From positions 62,001 through 126,000 of the forward strand of contig JAHLMK010000019.1 of the NCBI GenBank assembly GCA_019915135.1: a stretch of 64,000 nt of DNA. Reading direction: 5' to 3'. Both the position numbers and the translations under genes were made by a program. The notes under the pieces were generated by a model, which was not told the DNA's origin, did no database searches, and was given only the letters and a program-made list of their open reading frames with translations. How positions within the stretch are numbered: the first letter of the stretch is position 1; each line of letters starts with the position of its first letter. Positions 22,823 to 34,377 of this stretch are shown piece by piece. The DNA comes from Strobilurus pachycystidiatus (lineage: Eukaryota > Basidiomycota > Agaricomycetes > Agaricales > Physalacriaceae).

Positions 22823-24864
22823 GTGTTATCAACCCTCTGTGAGCGTACCCATCCCAAAGAACTTCGAATGTCAGCAGTCACCCAGAACCGACAGACACCC
22901 TCAATCACACTGGAACTTGAATTCATTGGCAAAATCACCGGCAGAAAAATCGTCGCACAAGCTCTAATTGATAGCGGCGCTGAAGGTATCATTATCAACA
23001 CCCGCTATGCAAACCAGCATCATTTCATCCTCATGCCCCTTTCCTCCCCTTTCCCTGTTTGCAACGTTGACGGCACTGAAAACGTCATGGGCTGGGTCTG
23101 ACACTATACTACCCAGCGCATCCGGATCTATAGTCGAGACGGTCACTCCTACCATGAAGAGCTTATTGAGCTCTACGTCACTGACATTGGCAATCACGAT
23201 GTAATTCTTGGTACCGATTAGCTCGACGAACACAACCCAGAAATCGACTGGGCTGGTGTTCAAATAGGTTTTAACTCGCTGTCCCAACTCCTGCACCCTC
23301 AAGAATCCCCCGGTGACTGACGTACGTGCTCATGCTAAACGCATTCCCATTCCCACTAAACGCTCTCCTCACGACCCTCGTCTTCATCATCGAGACTACC
23401 AAGTTCAATGAAAGGATCACGAAGGCAAGCTCCGGCCTGTTCCAGTCCAGCAAACAGCTGGGCAACGTCGGAGCATCCAACCCCGCGTTTACAATCGGGT
23501 TCAAATTCCTGTTGTCCTGTTCACCAAAGACAATGAAGAAGAGGAGGAGGTCCTAAGAGAATGGGAAGAGCAGATGTACACTCAGGTGTTCCAGGATGAC
23601 TATTCCCGCCCGGTGCAAGATCCACAAACTTCCAATGGTCCCTCTATTCAAATACGTGCTGGATTTAGCAAGGCACAGGAACTTGCCGAAGCTAGTAAAA
23701 TGCCCAAGGACACCCGTCCTCTCACTGAGCGTATTCCTTCTCAGTATCATGCCTATCTCACTGTCTTTGACAAGCACACTTCGGACCGGCTTCCCCAACA
23801 CAGCCCCTGGGATCATGCCATCGATCTTAAACCCGGTTTCCAACCCAAACCTTGCAAAACCTACCCATTGTCCCCAACCGAGCAAGCTGAACTTGACGCA
23901 TTCCTCGATGAAAATCTGGCAAAGGGATACATACGTCCCTCCAAGTCTCCCATGGCGAGTCCCTTCTTCTTTGTCAAAAAGAAAGACGGAAAACTACGCC
24001 CCGTTCAGGATTATCGCTAACTCAATAAAGGCACCATCAAGAACGAGTATCCACTCCCGCTCATCGGGGAATTGATCGATAAACTCAAAGGCGCCCGCTA
24101 CTTCTCAAAGGTAGACCTTCGTCAAGGCTACAACAATTGCCGACTCAAGGAAGGAGACGAGTGGAAAGGCGCGTTCAAGACAAATTGCGGCCTGTTTGAA
24201 CCCTTGGTGATGTTCTTTGGTCTTATGAATTCCCCTGCCACGTTTCAAGCAATGATGAATACCATTCTCAAGGACCTGATCGACTCCGGCAAAGTTGTTG
24301 TATACATGGACGACATCTTGATCTTCACCAAGACCTTAGAAGAACACCGCAAGGTCGTCTTGCAAGTTCTCCAGCGCCTGAAGGAGCACGATCTCTATGC
24401 TAAGCCCGAGAAGTGCACCTTTGAAGCTGAGTCTATTGAATTTCTCGGACTCATCATCTCTCACAACAAACTTCGCATGGACCCAGTCAAGGTAGACGGT
24501 GTCGCCAAATGGCCGTTACCTCGGAATGTCAAGGACGTCCAATCATTCCTTGGCTTTGGAAACTTCTACCGCCGTTTCATCGAAGGATTCTCTCGAATTG
24601 CGTGCCCCCTGTTTGATCTCACCAAGAAAGACAAACCATGGGTCTGGAAACTGGAGTGTCAAGAGGCCTTTGAGGCACTTAAAGATGCGTTCACATCGTG
24701 ACCCGTCCTTATCATGCCTAACCCTATCGTGTAGAAATAGACGCTTCCAACTATGCCACAGGTGGAATTCTCTCCCAGACGGGCGACGACAACCAATGGC
24801 ATCCTGTTGCCTACATCTCTAAGTCCCTCTCTGAACCTCAATGCAATTATGACATTCACGACAA
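22823..24864 (+). pseudogene. pol: Ty3-I pol: protease and reverse transcriptase with stops, left part
   Basis: The retropepsin-like active site ALIDSGAEG lies near 22965, with a homologous flank containing stops at 23101 and after 23218. The RT domain runs from about 23750 ([14 protein letters not shown]) through DLRQGYNNCRLKEGDEWKGA to the catalytic VVVYMDDILIF near 24300. Stops at 24018-24020 (after PVQDYR) and near 24699 show decay. RNase H begins (KIDASNYATGGILSQTGDD) and is cut at DIHDKELL by the LINE insertion. Confidence 0.85.
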
Positions 24865-25085
24865 GGAACTTCTTGTTTTTTTTTTTTTTTTTTTTGAATC
24901 CGTATTATTGTCCTATCGTGCCGTAGCGTATGTAAGGACGGTATCTACTTTGTATCGTACTTTTCCATGTTCTACCTACTGAATTACAATGCTGAGGCTT
25001 GAGTCCGCCCAGTGGGCTGATGAGACTCGGGACGCCCTGTGTCAGGTGCGTCGGTCCACCACTGAATTCATCGTCGTAGTCGCGT

Positions 25086-27887
25086 TTATGTACGCGGCGT
25101 TGTCGATGGGTGAGAGGTAAGGGGAGGGGTGGATGCATGAATATCTTCTTCTATCATCCACAAATGTATGAGGCCGTCGGTGTGACTGGGTGCGAGTCCG
25201 CGAGGTTGTGAGCGCTTGGCTCCTCGAGAGTGTCTGCTGGGCTTGGGGGCAGGGGGAACTGGAGGGGGCACGTCGGGTATGTCACCAAATGTGGATGTGA
25301 ACCGCTGTGTGGATGCGACAAAACGGAGCAGATGAGGGATGTAGGGAGGTTCGGTGAGAAGTTTCTCGTCCGCCGCGTAGCGGCGGCCAGTGCGTAGACA
25401 TCGTCGCATGATGACCCGGTGCTCGTCATGGGCTGGGCAGTAATAGAGGAAGTGGCGTACTGTCTCGTATGGATATCGGCATAGTGGGCATGCTGGCGAG
25501 GCGGCGGCTCCTATCGCGTGCAGGTGTTGGTTCAATGGTGCATGGTTGGTACGGAGTTGGATGAGGAGAGAGGTGACTTTGCGTGAGAACGATGCCGTGA
25601 GCTTATTGAACGCCTTCCCGATCTTTCTCGGAGTGTTGTCATCAATCCTTTTGAATCGCATTTGTCTCCTGGACTTCTTCCATCGTCGGTCGTGCTCAGC
25701 GTGTAGCGACTCCCGGAATACCCGTTTGGCTGATGAAGACCATATTGGGAGCGTCCTGTGCGAGATCCTCGGTAGTTTCTGCGCCGGTGAGGAGTGCATC
25801 AGTGATTCTGCCGCCTTCTTCGCCTCTCTATCCGCTGCCTCGTTACCCGGTACGCCCTCGTGTCCCGGTATCCATCGTATCGTAATCCGAGCCTGTGGGT
25901 GTTTCTGAAACAGACGTTTGATCTCCTCGTTGAACGCATCGAGCAAGTAGTGCGATGGTGCAGGGCGTGCCAGCTGAGTCGCCGCTATTGCAGGTTGGCT
26001 GTCAACCACTAGTGCCGCCTCGGTGAGTCTCGGTCTCTCTGTCAACATCTTCACCCCGATCACCAGGCCCACACATTCTCCTTCATATACCTCGTGGTGC
26101 TTGTCCTCTCCTAGGTGCAGTCGCCTCGCCTCCATCTCTATCAATCCCTCAAACAAAACCGCTGCTGCGCCGACTCCTCCCTTATACCCTGAACCATCCG
26201 TGTATATCTTCAGCCCGTCGTCCTTCCGATCCGTCTCGATTGCGTCCTCCTCGCTGGTGTGGTGTCGAACCGTTACCCTTGACTTCCAATGACTGGGGTA
26301 ACGGACGGCTTTTATCGTCTCCATTTTCTCTGGTGTCATCCTGTATCTACTGAGTAGCATGTGTAGCGGCGTCCTATGCGTCTTCCTGTTGGACTGTGCG
26401 GCCGCTATGCGAATTTGACTGTGTAGTGGGTGTCCGGCGGGTAAGCAGGCGTACCGAGTCAGTGCTCGATGCATATGTTGGTCGACAATGAGGTCCATGG
26501 GGAGCAAATTTGCGTGTACGTTCAGGATGTCGCCTGCAGTTGACCTCATAGCGCCTGTGATGAGTATGGCCGCCCGTCGATGTACCGATTCCAGCTGGCG
26601 GACTGCCGGATGTGAGCTCCGCCCGTCCTTCCTCTTTTTGACGGTAACCCTCGTGGGGGCGAGGAAGACGTCCGCTGCATAGAGCATCCTCGGTATCGCG
26701 ATGGCGCAGTATGCCTGACGTATGCTGTGGCGCGGTATTCCCTTCGTATTCTTCGACGCCCTCTTCATCATTCCTATCCAGTCGTCTCCCTTCTTCACCG
26801 CTACTGCGCCCTGTTCTCTCCATCTCAACCCCGCATCTACCTTTACCCCCAGGCTCATGAACCAGCCGTCCGGCGTTCGTTCGCTCCAGCTAATTACTAT
26901 GGCAGAAATATGAGAGGTCCAAAAAAGGAAAGAGCAAGAGCCAATCACAGGAGAGCAAGAAAAGGAGGAACGAACGCCAGGACGGCTGGAACAAACTGTC
27001 CGGCAGGCCCTTCGGCTCTTGCCAAATGAATTTGAAAGTCCGACAACAACTTCTCGAGTTTTCGTCTCCCGTGTAACCAGTAACCAGAAATCGTGGCCAA
27101 AATGTTTTCAATGTATTAAAATATATTTACAAGACCAACGCGAGGGGATACTGAGGGGAGGAGAAGCAAACGGCATTGAAGCACTCAGAACCCTGCCGGA
27201 CGGTTTGTTCCAGCCGTCCTGGCGTTCGTTCCTCCTTTTCTTGCTCTCCTGTGATTGGCTCTTGCTCTTTCCTTTTTTGGACCTCTCATATTTCTGCCAT
27301 AGTAATTAGCTGGAGCGAACGAACGCCGGACGGCTGGTTCATGAGCCTGCTTTACCCCCAAGAACGTTGCCGTATCCTTGACCTCCACTCGGTGTCCCCC
27401 AATCATGACCGACCCGCCTGTGTCCGGTATCGCAATTGTCTTGCCCTTCTTCTTCGGGTGCGGTATCTTCCTCGTCTTCTGGGTGTAGTCGGTGAGTTGC
27501 CATTTTGGCAGGCCATACGTGCAGTCATGTGTCTTCGCCCACTCCAGAACTCCTTCCTTCCCCTCGAGCGCCTCCTTGAGAATCTCGTGGGTCTCGTCAA
27601 ACGTCTTGCTGACTGCTGCAATGGCTACATCATCGAGGTATCCCAGAGCGGGCATGTGCCTCGTCTTCAGCATGGTGAGTACGGACGCGTTATAAATGAT
27701 GTACAGCAGTCCCGAGAATGGGTCTCCCTGGTCGAGGCCATTGACAACGTCGAAGGTCTCGGACTCGAAGTCATCGAAGGTAAGCGTCGTTTTCCTGCCG
27801 CTGAAACGCCTCACTAGCCAGTCCGTTATCTCCACAGGTATCCCTCTACACCTCATCTCGCGTACCAAGACAACAATGTTGACGCTG
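25086..27887 (-). pseudogene. LINE ORF2 fragment: reverse transcriptase, RNase H, zinc-binding tail
   Basis: Reading leftward from 27887: [20 protein letters not shown], then GLDQGDPFSGLLYIIYNAS and the catalytic ALGYLDDVAIA, all typical LINE RT blocks. The frame is broken after FLGVK by the fold-back and resumes VDAGLRWREQ at 26840. RNase H follows, with YTDGSG, YEGE, VVDSQ and GNEAADREA giving the four acidic catalytic residues, then a CPLC...H...C zinc-like motif. Stop near 25086. Endonuclease and ORF1 are absent through 5' truncation. The long frame starting at 26948 only appears to extend because it reads into the fold-back. Confidence 0.85.
26850..27349. mobile_element. 500-bp MULE-like fold-back element with ~150-bp terminal inverted repeats
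   Basis: Ends CAGGCTCATGAACCAGCCG and its reverse complement. The arms (26850 to about 27000, about 27196 to 27349) are nearly identical inverted copies around a spacer of about 190 bp. It is flanked by the 9-bp direct repeat CTTTACCCC at 26841-26849 and 27350-27358. Removing the element and one repeat restores the LINE frame exactly (FLGVK to VDAGLRW). A 9-bp TSD with long TIRs fits Mutator-like elements. No transposase, so non-autonomous. Confidence 0.85.
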
Positions 27888-27898
27888 GGAACTTCTTG

Positions 27899-28469
27899 CT
27901 ATCATCCGTGCTCTGGAAGCCTGGCGTCAGTACCTCAAAGGATCGGCACACCAAGTGGATATTCTCACTGATCACAAGAACCTTGAGTATTTTGCCAACT
28001 CGCAGAAGCTCAGCCGACGACAGGCTCGTTGGGCATTGTTCCTCACTCGCTTTGATTTCACTCTCACTCATAAACCTGGCACTCAGAACCGTAGCGACCC
28101 ACTCTCCCGCCGTGCGGATCACAAAGAGGGGGTCAATGACGACAACACTGACAGGGTTCTCCTTGATCCAAAGTTCTTCCAGATTCGCGCCACCAGACTC
28201 GGAGAAGTTGTGGCTGTTGGAGACGCTGAACTGCGATGACATATCCGGGAATGTCCAAATAGGGACGCTGAGGTCCGTGGTGCGTTAGAAGTCATTCTTC
28301 GCAACGGCCCTTGTTCGCTGGTCAAAAATCTACAGGAATAGAACTACGAAGATGGACTAGTCCTCTTTTGTGGTAAGGTCTATGTTCCCGACAACCTACA
28401 GTTACGGCGAGACATTGTCAAGATGCATCACAACTCTCTTGATCCTGGACACTCTGGACGCTTCAAGAC
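27899..28469 (+). pseudogene. pol: Ty3-I pol continuation: RNase H end and start of integrase zinc finger
   Basis: Begins [20 protein letters not shown], then [15 protein letters not shown] and [14 protein letters not shown], the standard Ty3 RNase H end. A TGA at 28237-28239 and further stops follow. The first half of the integrase HHCC finger (MHHNSLDPGHSGRFKT) ends at the TTA target duplicated by the PIF element. Confidence 0.85.
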
Positions 28470-28668
28470 TTAGAGCCTGCACTGCAAAAGGCTGGGATGA
28501 GGGCTAGCGCTAGCCAAGGCTGGAAATCATTGTTCCAGCCGTTGGGCTAGGCGGCAAAGTGTTCCGAGCGGGGCTGGAATTGTCACGGGCTAGGAACCGC
28601 GTGACACCCACTTTAAATTACATCCACCACCACACTATCGCTACATTATTCCGTTCTCTCTCTATTTA

Positions 28669-29890
28669 ATGCCTCCTGCCCGCTATTCTCGCAAGAATCA
28701 AGCCGAAGATTCGACTGACAAGGAAAATTCACGTCCTGACAAGAAGAAACGCGGTGAACCGGGCTCAAAGCGTGCTGTTTGGTCTTCCCAGAACGACAAG
28801 AGCTTGGTTGGCACTCTCACGGAGGCGGTGGCAGCCGGTAAATCCCCCTCCAATGTTCAATTTCCGGATGAGGTCTGAAATCAAGCTGCCGCAAATGTGA
28901 AGGAGGACGATCCCAAACCAAAGGGTGCCACCAAGACTGCAAAGATGTGCCAAACACGCTGGGACCACGTAAGTCGTACCTGTACTTGATTTCCTTTCAA
29001 TCTCTCAATGCTTCACAGTTGAAGAAGGATGCTATCATTGTCGAGAAACTGCAGAAGTCGGGATTTGGGTGGGACACCGTCAAGGGCTGTATTGACGTGA
29101 CCGATGAGGTCTGGGACAATATCGTGAAGAAGCACAAGTCCTGGAACAAATGGAGGACGACACCCTTTCCTCTTCTCGATGACATTCTCACCCTTATCAA
29201 CGGCAAAGTTGCCACCGGCGACGATGTCTTTCGTGTCGGGTATGGTGATGACAACGCCGACTATGACAGCAACAACAATTTGGACACCTTGCGGTCCCAG
29301 GATGATGAAGAGGGGAGAGAGGTCAGCATGGAGATGGAGAAGTCCCAGCCCGAGGGAGACGATCAGGTATGTTATTCGCTGTTCTATTCCACATATCTCA
29401 AACTTGCACTCAGCTTTCTCTTGCACCAAAAACCCCTACTTCCAAGGTCCCCGCTTCCCAGCTAAAGGCCACTCTATCATCCGACTCGATCTCCTCTTCC
29501 AAGAAGAAAAACGCAAAGCCGGATTCAAAGCACGACGGCCACTTTGCCATCGCAGACGGTCTACAAGATCTCGGACGCTCCCTTTGTGCTGGAGATGAAT
29601 CGCTCGCAGCTGCTCAGCGGCACCAGAGTGACAATGCGGCAGAGAAACTCATCGCCATTCTCCAGGAGGATGGGGATATGAGCGACAACAAGCAGCTTGA
29701 TGTCGCTGAGATGCTATACGGACAAGCGGATGATCGCTTTGCTTGTCTGGTCCTCTGTCAAAAAACATCCAAGGGGCGTACAGCCCTTCTTCGTCGCCAT
29801 CTTCAGAAGGAGATGCCTTCTTTGCAGGTCAACTCGCAGCCTCAAGCTCCTCAACTAGACTTTTCGCAAGGATTTGATTTCAACTTTTGA
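28669..29890 (+). pseudogene. PIF-Harbinger accessory protein (Myb/SANT-like DNA-binding) with one stop
   Basis: Starts MPPARYSRKNQAEDSTDKEN. The trihelix-like region KRAVWSSQNDKSLVGTL...CQTRWDHLKKDAIIVEKL fits the second protein of PIF elements, which helps the transposase bind DNA. Introns are 28969-29018 (50 nt) and 29367-29413 (47 nt). A TGA at 28876-28878 falls between FPDEV and NQAAANV; TGG to TGA is the simplest explanation. The C-terminal half is helical and ends LDFSQGFDFNF at TGA 29888-29890. Apart from the stop it is intact. Confidence 0.75.
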
Positions 29891-29974
29891 TTACATCGGA
29901 ACCACCTTTCGTCTATCATTCCTTCATATCTTATTGCTCATTTTAATACTAGATATTCACTCTATTTGTTGCCT

Positions 29975-31437
29975 TTATCCTCTACCGGTACTACGTAGAT
30001 ATTCGCGATAATCATCCCACATCCGCTTAGCAATTTCATCTCTTTTTTGTTCTGCACGCGCTTTTTCTCTGGCTGAAATTTCTCCACCCAATTCTTCCTC
30101 GTCAATAGCCATCATGCACCGCGCCGATGTCTGAAATCCTATCATATTATTGATGTTACGAGATATATCAATTCCCAGATTGTTGCCGCCCAGATACTCT
30201 GCTGTATCACTTGGATCATGTATACAAATGAAGTTGTGAATAGCGGCAAATGCAGCAATGAAACGTGCCTGCACATGAAATGGGTACTCTGGTGCGAGGC
30301 AAAGTATCTTGAAGCGACGCTTGAAGACTCTGAATAGCCGTTCAATAACATTTTGGAGTGAGGTGTGGCGCAAATTGAAAAGCTCCTTGTAGTTTTCCGG
30401 TCTGTAAATGCCATGAGATTAATTCATAGTATGAGCAGAAATAATCTGTTGACCGTTTTCCACCAGTCTCCCACTCCTTGAGATGATAGCGAACATTCCG
30501 ATAGGGTACAAGTAACGCATCACAGGAAGGAAATCCTGCATCACCGAGATAGTACTTCCCCTCCGGGACTGGGAAGTCTGTTGCACGTGCATCGGCAAAC
30601 ACTCGTCCATCAGCAGCACTCCCTTCCCATCTGGCCAAAACGTAGCAGAAGAGCATATCGAACCGGCACGCACACAGAACATTTTGCGTGATTCGTCCTT
30701 TCCGGCTTTGAAACCGCTGCAATGCATCAGCATCAACAGAACCATCAAAATATGACCCATCCATGCCTCCCCTTGCATCCTTGAAATAAGGAAAGAATCG
30801 GCCATCGTTGGCAATCACAGGTGGCGTGTAATCATCTGCATACGGCTGAACTACAGATTGGAAGAATGCTGGGCGAAGTATCAATCCTAGCACGCAGCGT
30901 ATCACACTATTTATACTCAATCAAACTCCGGTTCTTGCAGATCATCCGCTTGAGACATACATAGAGATCGTGGCGCCACCACGTTGGAAGCGTTCTTGCA
31001 AATCACGGTTGCTGGTGCCGCCAACAACAAGCCGCATGAAGATTGCAAGCTGTTCAGCAGATGAGACCCATCTCAAAGATTTGAATCCAGAATTTGTAGA
31101 CAGTGTTCGACCAAGTAGAATGAAGGTTTCTTTGGTCATTCCCATAATCCCATTTGACGTTTGAAGCGCTCCGGATGACCTTGGGAGCATGTAAGTACAT
31201 TGATACACGATTCTAGGAGACATGCATAGAGACATGCATACCGTTGAGCAGCTCCATGATCCATTTCTCGCCTGTATAAACCGAATTGTGCATTGAATAG
31301 CGGGGTTTGGCTGATTCATCAAGCACTGTTGCAGCTAGAGCACTGTGAACTGCAGCTAGAACGGCTGCCCGATGCTTTCTATGGTTCGAATGATGTATCT
31401 TATGTTGCTGGTGACGAGGCGGGCGATTGTAAACCAT
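29975..31437 (-). pseudogene. PIF-Harbinger DDE transposase with an 8-bp frameshift
   Basis: Cut-and-paste transposase. Exons read MTKETFILLGRTL, EQLAIFMRLVVGGTSNRDLQ, then after an intron (30907-30960) the first catalytic Asp in KDARGGMDGSYFDG, the second in EGSAADGRVFADA, then intron 30412-30453 and the catalytic Glu in LQNVIERLFRVFKRRFKIL. All three catalytic positions are kept. Near 31140-31155 an imperfect tandem (ATGGGATT ATGGGAAT on the coding strand) shifts frame between HPERFKRQMG and MTKETF. Removing 8 bp would restore QMGMTKETF. The element is therefore probably dead but young. Confidence 0.8.
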
Positions 31438-31609
31438 CTACACGTCGTGGAATGTACAAAGAGAGGATGGATTGATGTGACAAGATGTGACAGATTAGCT
31501 CCAGCCATCACTAGCCCCCATCAGCGGCTACGTTTCAGCCCCGGATAATTCTGAGCCTGGGCTGGGAGCCCTAGCCCTCGATCTCAGCCTTTTGCAGTGC
31601 AGGCTCTTA

Positions 31610-31893
31610 TGAACTTCTCAGTCGAGAATTCTGGTGGCCAGGCATGTCTGTCTTTGTCCGCGACTACGTTGATGGCTGTGCTACTTGTCAGATGACTAAG
31701 CCCAGGAATCATCCAGCACACGTTCCCCTTGTCCCCAACGAGATTCCTGAGCGTCCCTTTGGGACTATCACCACCGACTTTATCACAGATCTACCCGAGT
31801 GCAAAGGGTATAATGCTATCCACTGTGTTGTTGACCGTTTCACCAAAACGGTCATTGTATCTCCATGCCGCAAGACCATTGATGCGGATGGTG
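31610..31893 (+). pseudogene. pol: Ty3-I integrase fragment (second half of finger, start of core)
   Basis: Reads ELLSREFWWPGMSVFVRDYV, the CATCQ pair of the HHCC finger, and the first catalytic Asp segment FGTITTDFITDLP, then VVDRFTKTVIVSPCRKTIDADG. Homology stops abruptly there. The rest of integrase, any chromodomain and the 3' LTR are not found downstream. Confidence 0.8.
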
Positions 31894-31899
31894 CCCACA

Positions 31900-32540
31900 A
31901 GAATTATCATCCGGCGGTGGCAATCCACTACCGGGACGCAAGACTGTCCTGATTGGGCCAGATAACATAATCCTAGCTCCTGCTGGAGAGTCTCCGGGTC
32001 AGCATTGGCAAACCGTGGATAACGGCGGCGCCCCCCAAAACCGGATGAGTTGACAGGAAACTCTGCGGCATCAAAGTCTAGCTCGACTGCTTGTTCCTGC
32101 ATCCGCCGGCGATGTTTTTGCGAAACTCCCTTGCTGTAGTCTCCGTTGGCGTCCTGGCAAACAAGGCAAACAAGGCAAGCGGCGGCACAGCGCTTCTTTG
32201 AACTGCGGCGACTGTGATTAAGGGTGGGGGGTGGGACGGAGGAGGCGGAGGGCGGGGCTGCGGGGGACTGGGGGTGGAGGGGAGAATGATCTAACTGCAC
32301 TAAGGGTGCCGTCACCGGAGTCTGAGGAAGGGATGGTAAGTTTACCATAGCTGAGAGGCGGAAGGATGTACCGGGGCTTCTAAGTCATCGTCCTCATCAC
32401 TTCCGTTCCCGCCAGACGCGTCCAGTTCGGCAAACCGCAGCTTGAGGAGGTCGGTGACATCAATGTCAACAACGACTGGCTCTCCCAGGGCAAAAGGTGT
32501 GTAGACGCGACCAGAGCGTGTCGTGCGGGCCATTGCACTG
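31900..32540 (-). CDS. hypothetical protein with an LGEPV motif, probably transposon-associated
   Basis: From MARTTRSGRVYTPFALGEPV the minus-strand frame reads VVDIDVTDLLKLRF, an acidic stretch, then a Pro-rich and basic segment (KKRCAAACLVCLVCQDANGD, SQKHRRRMQEQ) toward RRRYPRFANADPETLQQELG. A GGTAAACTTACC motif lies at 32335-32348, at a possible intron. It resembles the relic at 2042-2188 in the LGEPV part. No known domain. It lies between Ty3-I and the hAT-like genes and may belong to the same composite element as the latter. Confidence 0.4.
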
Positions 32541-33093
32541 ACAAAATGAGTAAGCAAGGGTCTGCACGCAGGGGGGGGGGTCAAGAATCGTGAGGGAAAA
32601 AAGGTCATGGTCTGCACATAAGAGACAACCGCGTCCCAAACGCCGAGTCGTCGGGCCTCCATGTGCAGACCAGTCAAGAGGAAGTAAAAAAAGCAAGGAG
32701 AGGGAGCACTATTTCATTTCCTCCATGTGCCAGGCAGTCGCCTCCCAATTGCCGAGTCGTCGGGCCCGCGCATGAAAGGATGAAGGTGCCCTCGCAAAAG
32801 AAAAGAAACAGCAACAATGCAAGAAGAGACGGCTTACCAGTTGCTTGACTTGGCGGGGAAATGCGCAATTGGAGGCTGGTGATGCTGGTTGTAAAACAAA
32901 GCCTACCTAACCTTCAACCAACATCCTTCCAAATATTTGGCTACCTCACGTGGGGTAAGTTTGCCATTAATCAATTTAAGAGTGCTCAGTGCTAAGTTTG
33001 CCATGATATGAAGTCAAGACAAAAAGTAGAGTCATTCTAAAAGTACACTACAAGTTGGAACTATCAAGCATGCGGCAAGAAATCATATATATA

Positions 33094-33838
33094 TTAATCC
33101 TCCTCCTCCTCCTCAGCCTCGCCACGCTCCCGCGCCCTCTTGCGTGCCTTCGACTTCTGAACAGCGGCGGAGTTGCGAGCTCGGACCGCCGTCTGCTCCT
33201 CCTCAGGCAAGCATTTCTGCTCAGCTCGTTTTCTGTTGAGCAGTTAGCAAGAAAAGTGAGAAAAAAACAAACTCACCTGCGGGCATACTCGCGCTGGTTT
33301 TCATTGCGCTCCACTTCATGCACAGACCTATACCTCTTCTCCGCCACCCGCTCCCGGTCACGTTTGTTGGCACGTTTTGTCGCCAGTGCTCGCGCCCTGG
33401 CAATCTCATCGCAACGCAGGGAAGCTGCAACTTCAATCTCTCGTGCAGAGAGTGGTTGCCCAGTGGTGGAGGTGGTGGGAATGGGTAGCTGGAGCAGCTC
33501 CTTCAGAGACGGAAGTTTGCTTTTGTAGAGGCGGCCTTCAATGGCGCTATCCAATGAGGCCGCCAATTCATCCTCCTCTGCGTCGTCGTCCAAGGTACGG
33601 CGGGATGACGATGCCTGGGCAGCGCCTGATGCACATTGTCCGTGTCTATGAGATTCCGAGGACTCCAACTTGTCTTCTTCGTCAAGTATTTGACGCGAGG
33701 ACAAAGCCTGTGGCCGGGCGGGGACGCCCGCCCGGCGACTACGGCCACCACCACATCCCCTATTTCCGCTGCGGCTGCAATCGGACCCACTTCCACGTCC
33801 ACGTCCGCGAGCTTTTGGGCGATGCTGGGTGACGAGAA
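33094..33838 (-). CDS. hypothetical highly charged coiled-coil protein, probably transposon-associated
   Basis: The frame runs through SSRQILDEEDKLESSESHRH, LKELLQLPIPTTSTTGQPL, REIEVAASLRCDEIARARAL and a long Arg/Glu-rich helix to ENQREYARR. A 44-nt intron (33233-33276) then joins KRAEQKCLPEEEQTAVRAR and a tail EAEEEEED ending at TAA 33094-33096. The composition suggests a coiled coil with nuclear localisation signals. Two ATGGCAAACTTA motifs lie just downstream (32954-33004). Start uncertain, since the Gly/Arg-rich region upstream is also open. Unknown function. Confidence 0.45.
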
Positions 33839-34377
33839 CTGCCGGTGGCAGGAGATGGACTAGTTTGGCGCGGAGGGCTGGGAAAATTCACTGCGTTTCT
33901 TGCTTTCTGAAAGACTTCGGATAGGTGGGTACTAGGTGACCATACAGGCAGAGTAATCATACGGTGGAACAGCTTCAGCTATCCAAGGTCTGACCATATA
34001 ACGCGTAAGAGTACATGAAAATTACAACTGAAGGTAACATGCTGACGATACACAAACTATCATTACTTGACAGTTACAATAATCAAACCCTGCCTCGTGA
34101 GTCGTGAACTGCATAGGATGTTATACTCAATCTGTCATTTTGTTATGAGTAGCTCATAGCCTCACTCAACACGGAAAACAAAAGAATATAAATAATGAAA
34201 CTTGTATTCTTTGATGAGATGGATGGAGTACAGACAAGAAGGTACCATACAATAGCTAACAGTGATTACACAACACATATTTTGAATAATATAACACCAC
34301 CGCTGAGATATTAAGCCATGATTGTTGTGCTGTCTTATACACGCTAGTCGTCATCCACCTCTGGGTAAACCACAATG
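33839..34377. other. AT-rich region without recognised gene
   Basis: Upstream flank of the charged coiled-coil gene. Mostly AT-rich, with no convincing ORF or repeat. Confidence 0.4.

Larger units (their letters stand above)
24876..27887 (-). mobile_element. 5'-truncated LINE (RT plus RNase H, Tad1-like)
   Basis: Flanked by the 11-bp direct repeat GGAACTTCTTG at 24865-24875 and 27888-27898. The 3' end is an A tail, seen as about 20 T on the plus strand from 24876. The 5' end is truncated inside the RT domain. Once one TSD copy is kept, the Ty3-I RNase H frame is continuous across the site (DIHDKELL to [13 protein letters not shown]). A 500-bp fold-back element sits inside. Confidence 0.9.
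28473..31606. mobile_element. PIF-Harbinger DNA transposon, 3134 bp, both genes present
   Basis: The terminal inverted repeats are GAGCCTGCACTGCAAAAGGC and its complement. The 3-bp TSD TTA (28470-28472 and 31607-31609) is the target preference of this superfamily. It carries two convergent genes, a SANT/Myb-like protein (plus) and a DDE transposase (minus). It sits in the Ty3-I integrase finger, splitting HxxxH from CxxC. Subterminal regions share GGCTAG repeats. Confidence 0.9.
20446..31893 (+). mobile_element. Ty3-I: decayed Ty3/gypsy element, nested with LINE, MULE-like and PIF-Harbinger insertions
   Basis: Order: 5' LTR (20446-20911), gag (21240-22751), protease and RT/RNase H fragments (22823-24864), RNase H continuation (27899-28469) and an integrase fragment ending near 31893. 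The host frame resumes exactly across the LINE and PIF insertions once one TSD copy is counted. Multiple stops make it inactive. The 3' half of integrase and the 3' LTR are missing here; the join at about 31893 to unrelated sequence is abrupt. A second LTR of the same family lies at 49244-50572 in the opposite orientation. Confidence 0.85.

Noticed and set aside
26374..26948. Apparent extension of the LINE ORF beyond 26849
   Set aside because: Those codons are read from the MULE-like fold-back; the true LINE frame continues at 27359.
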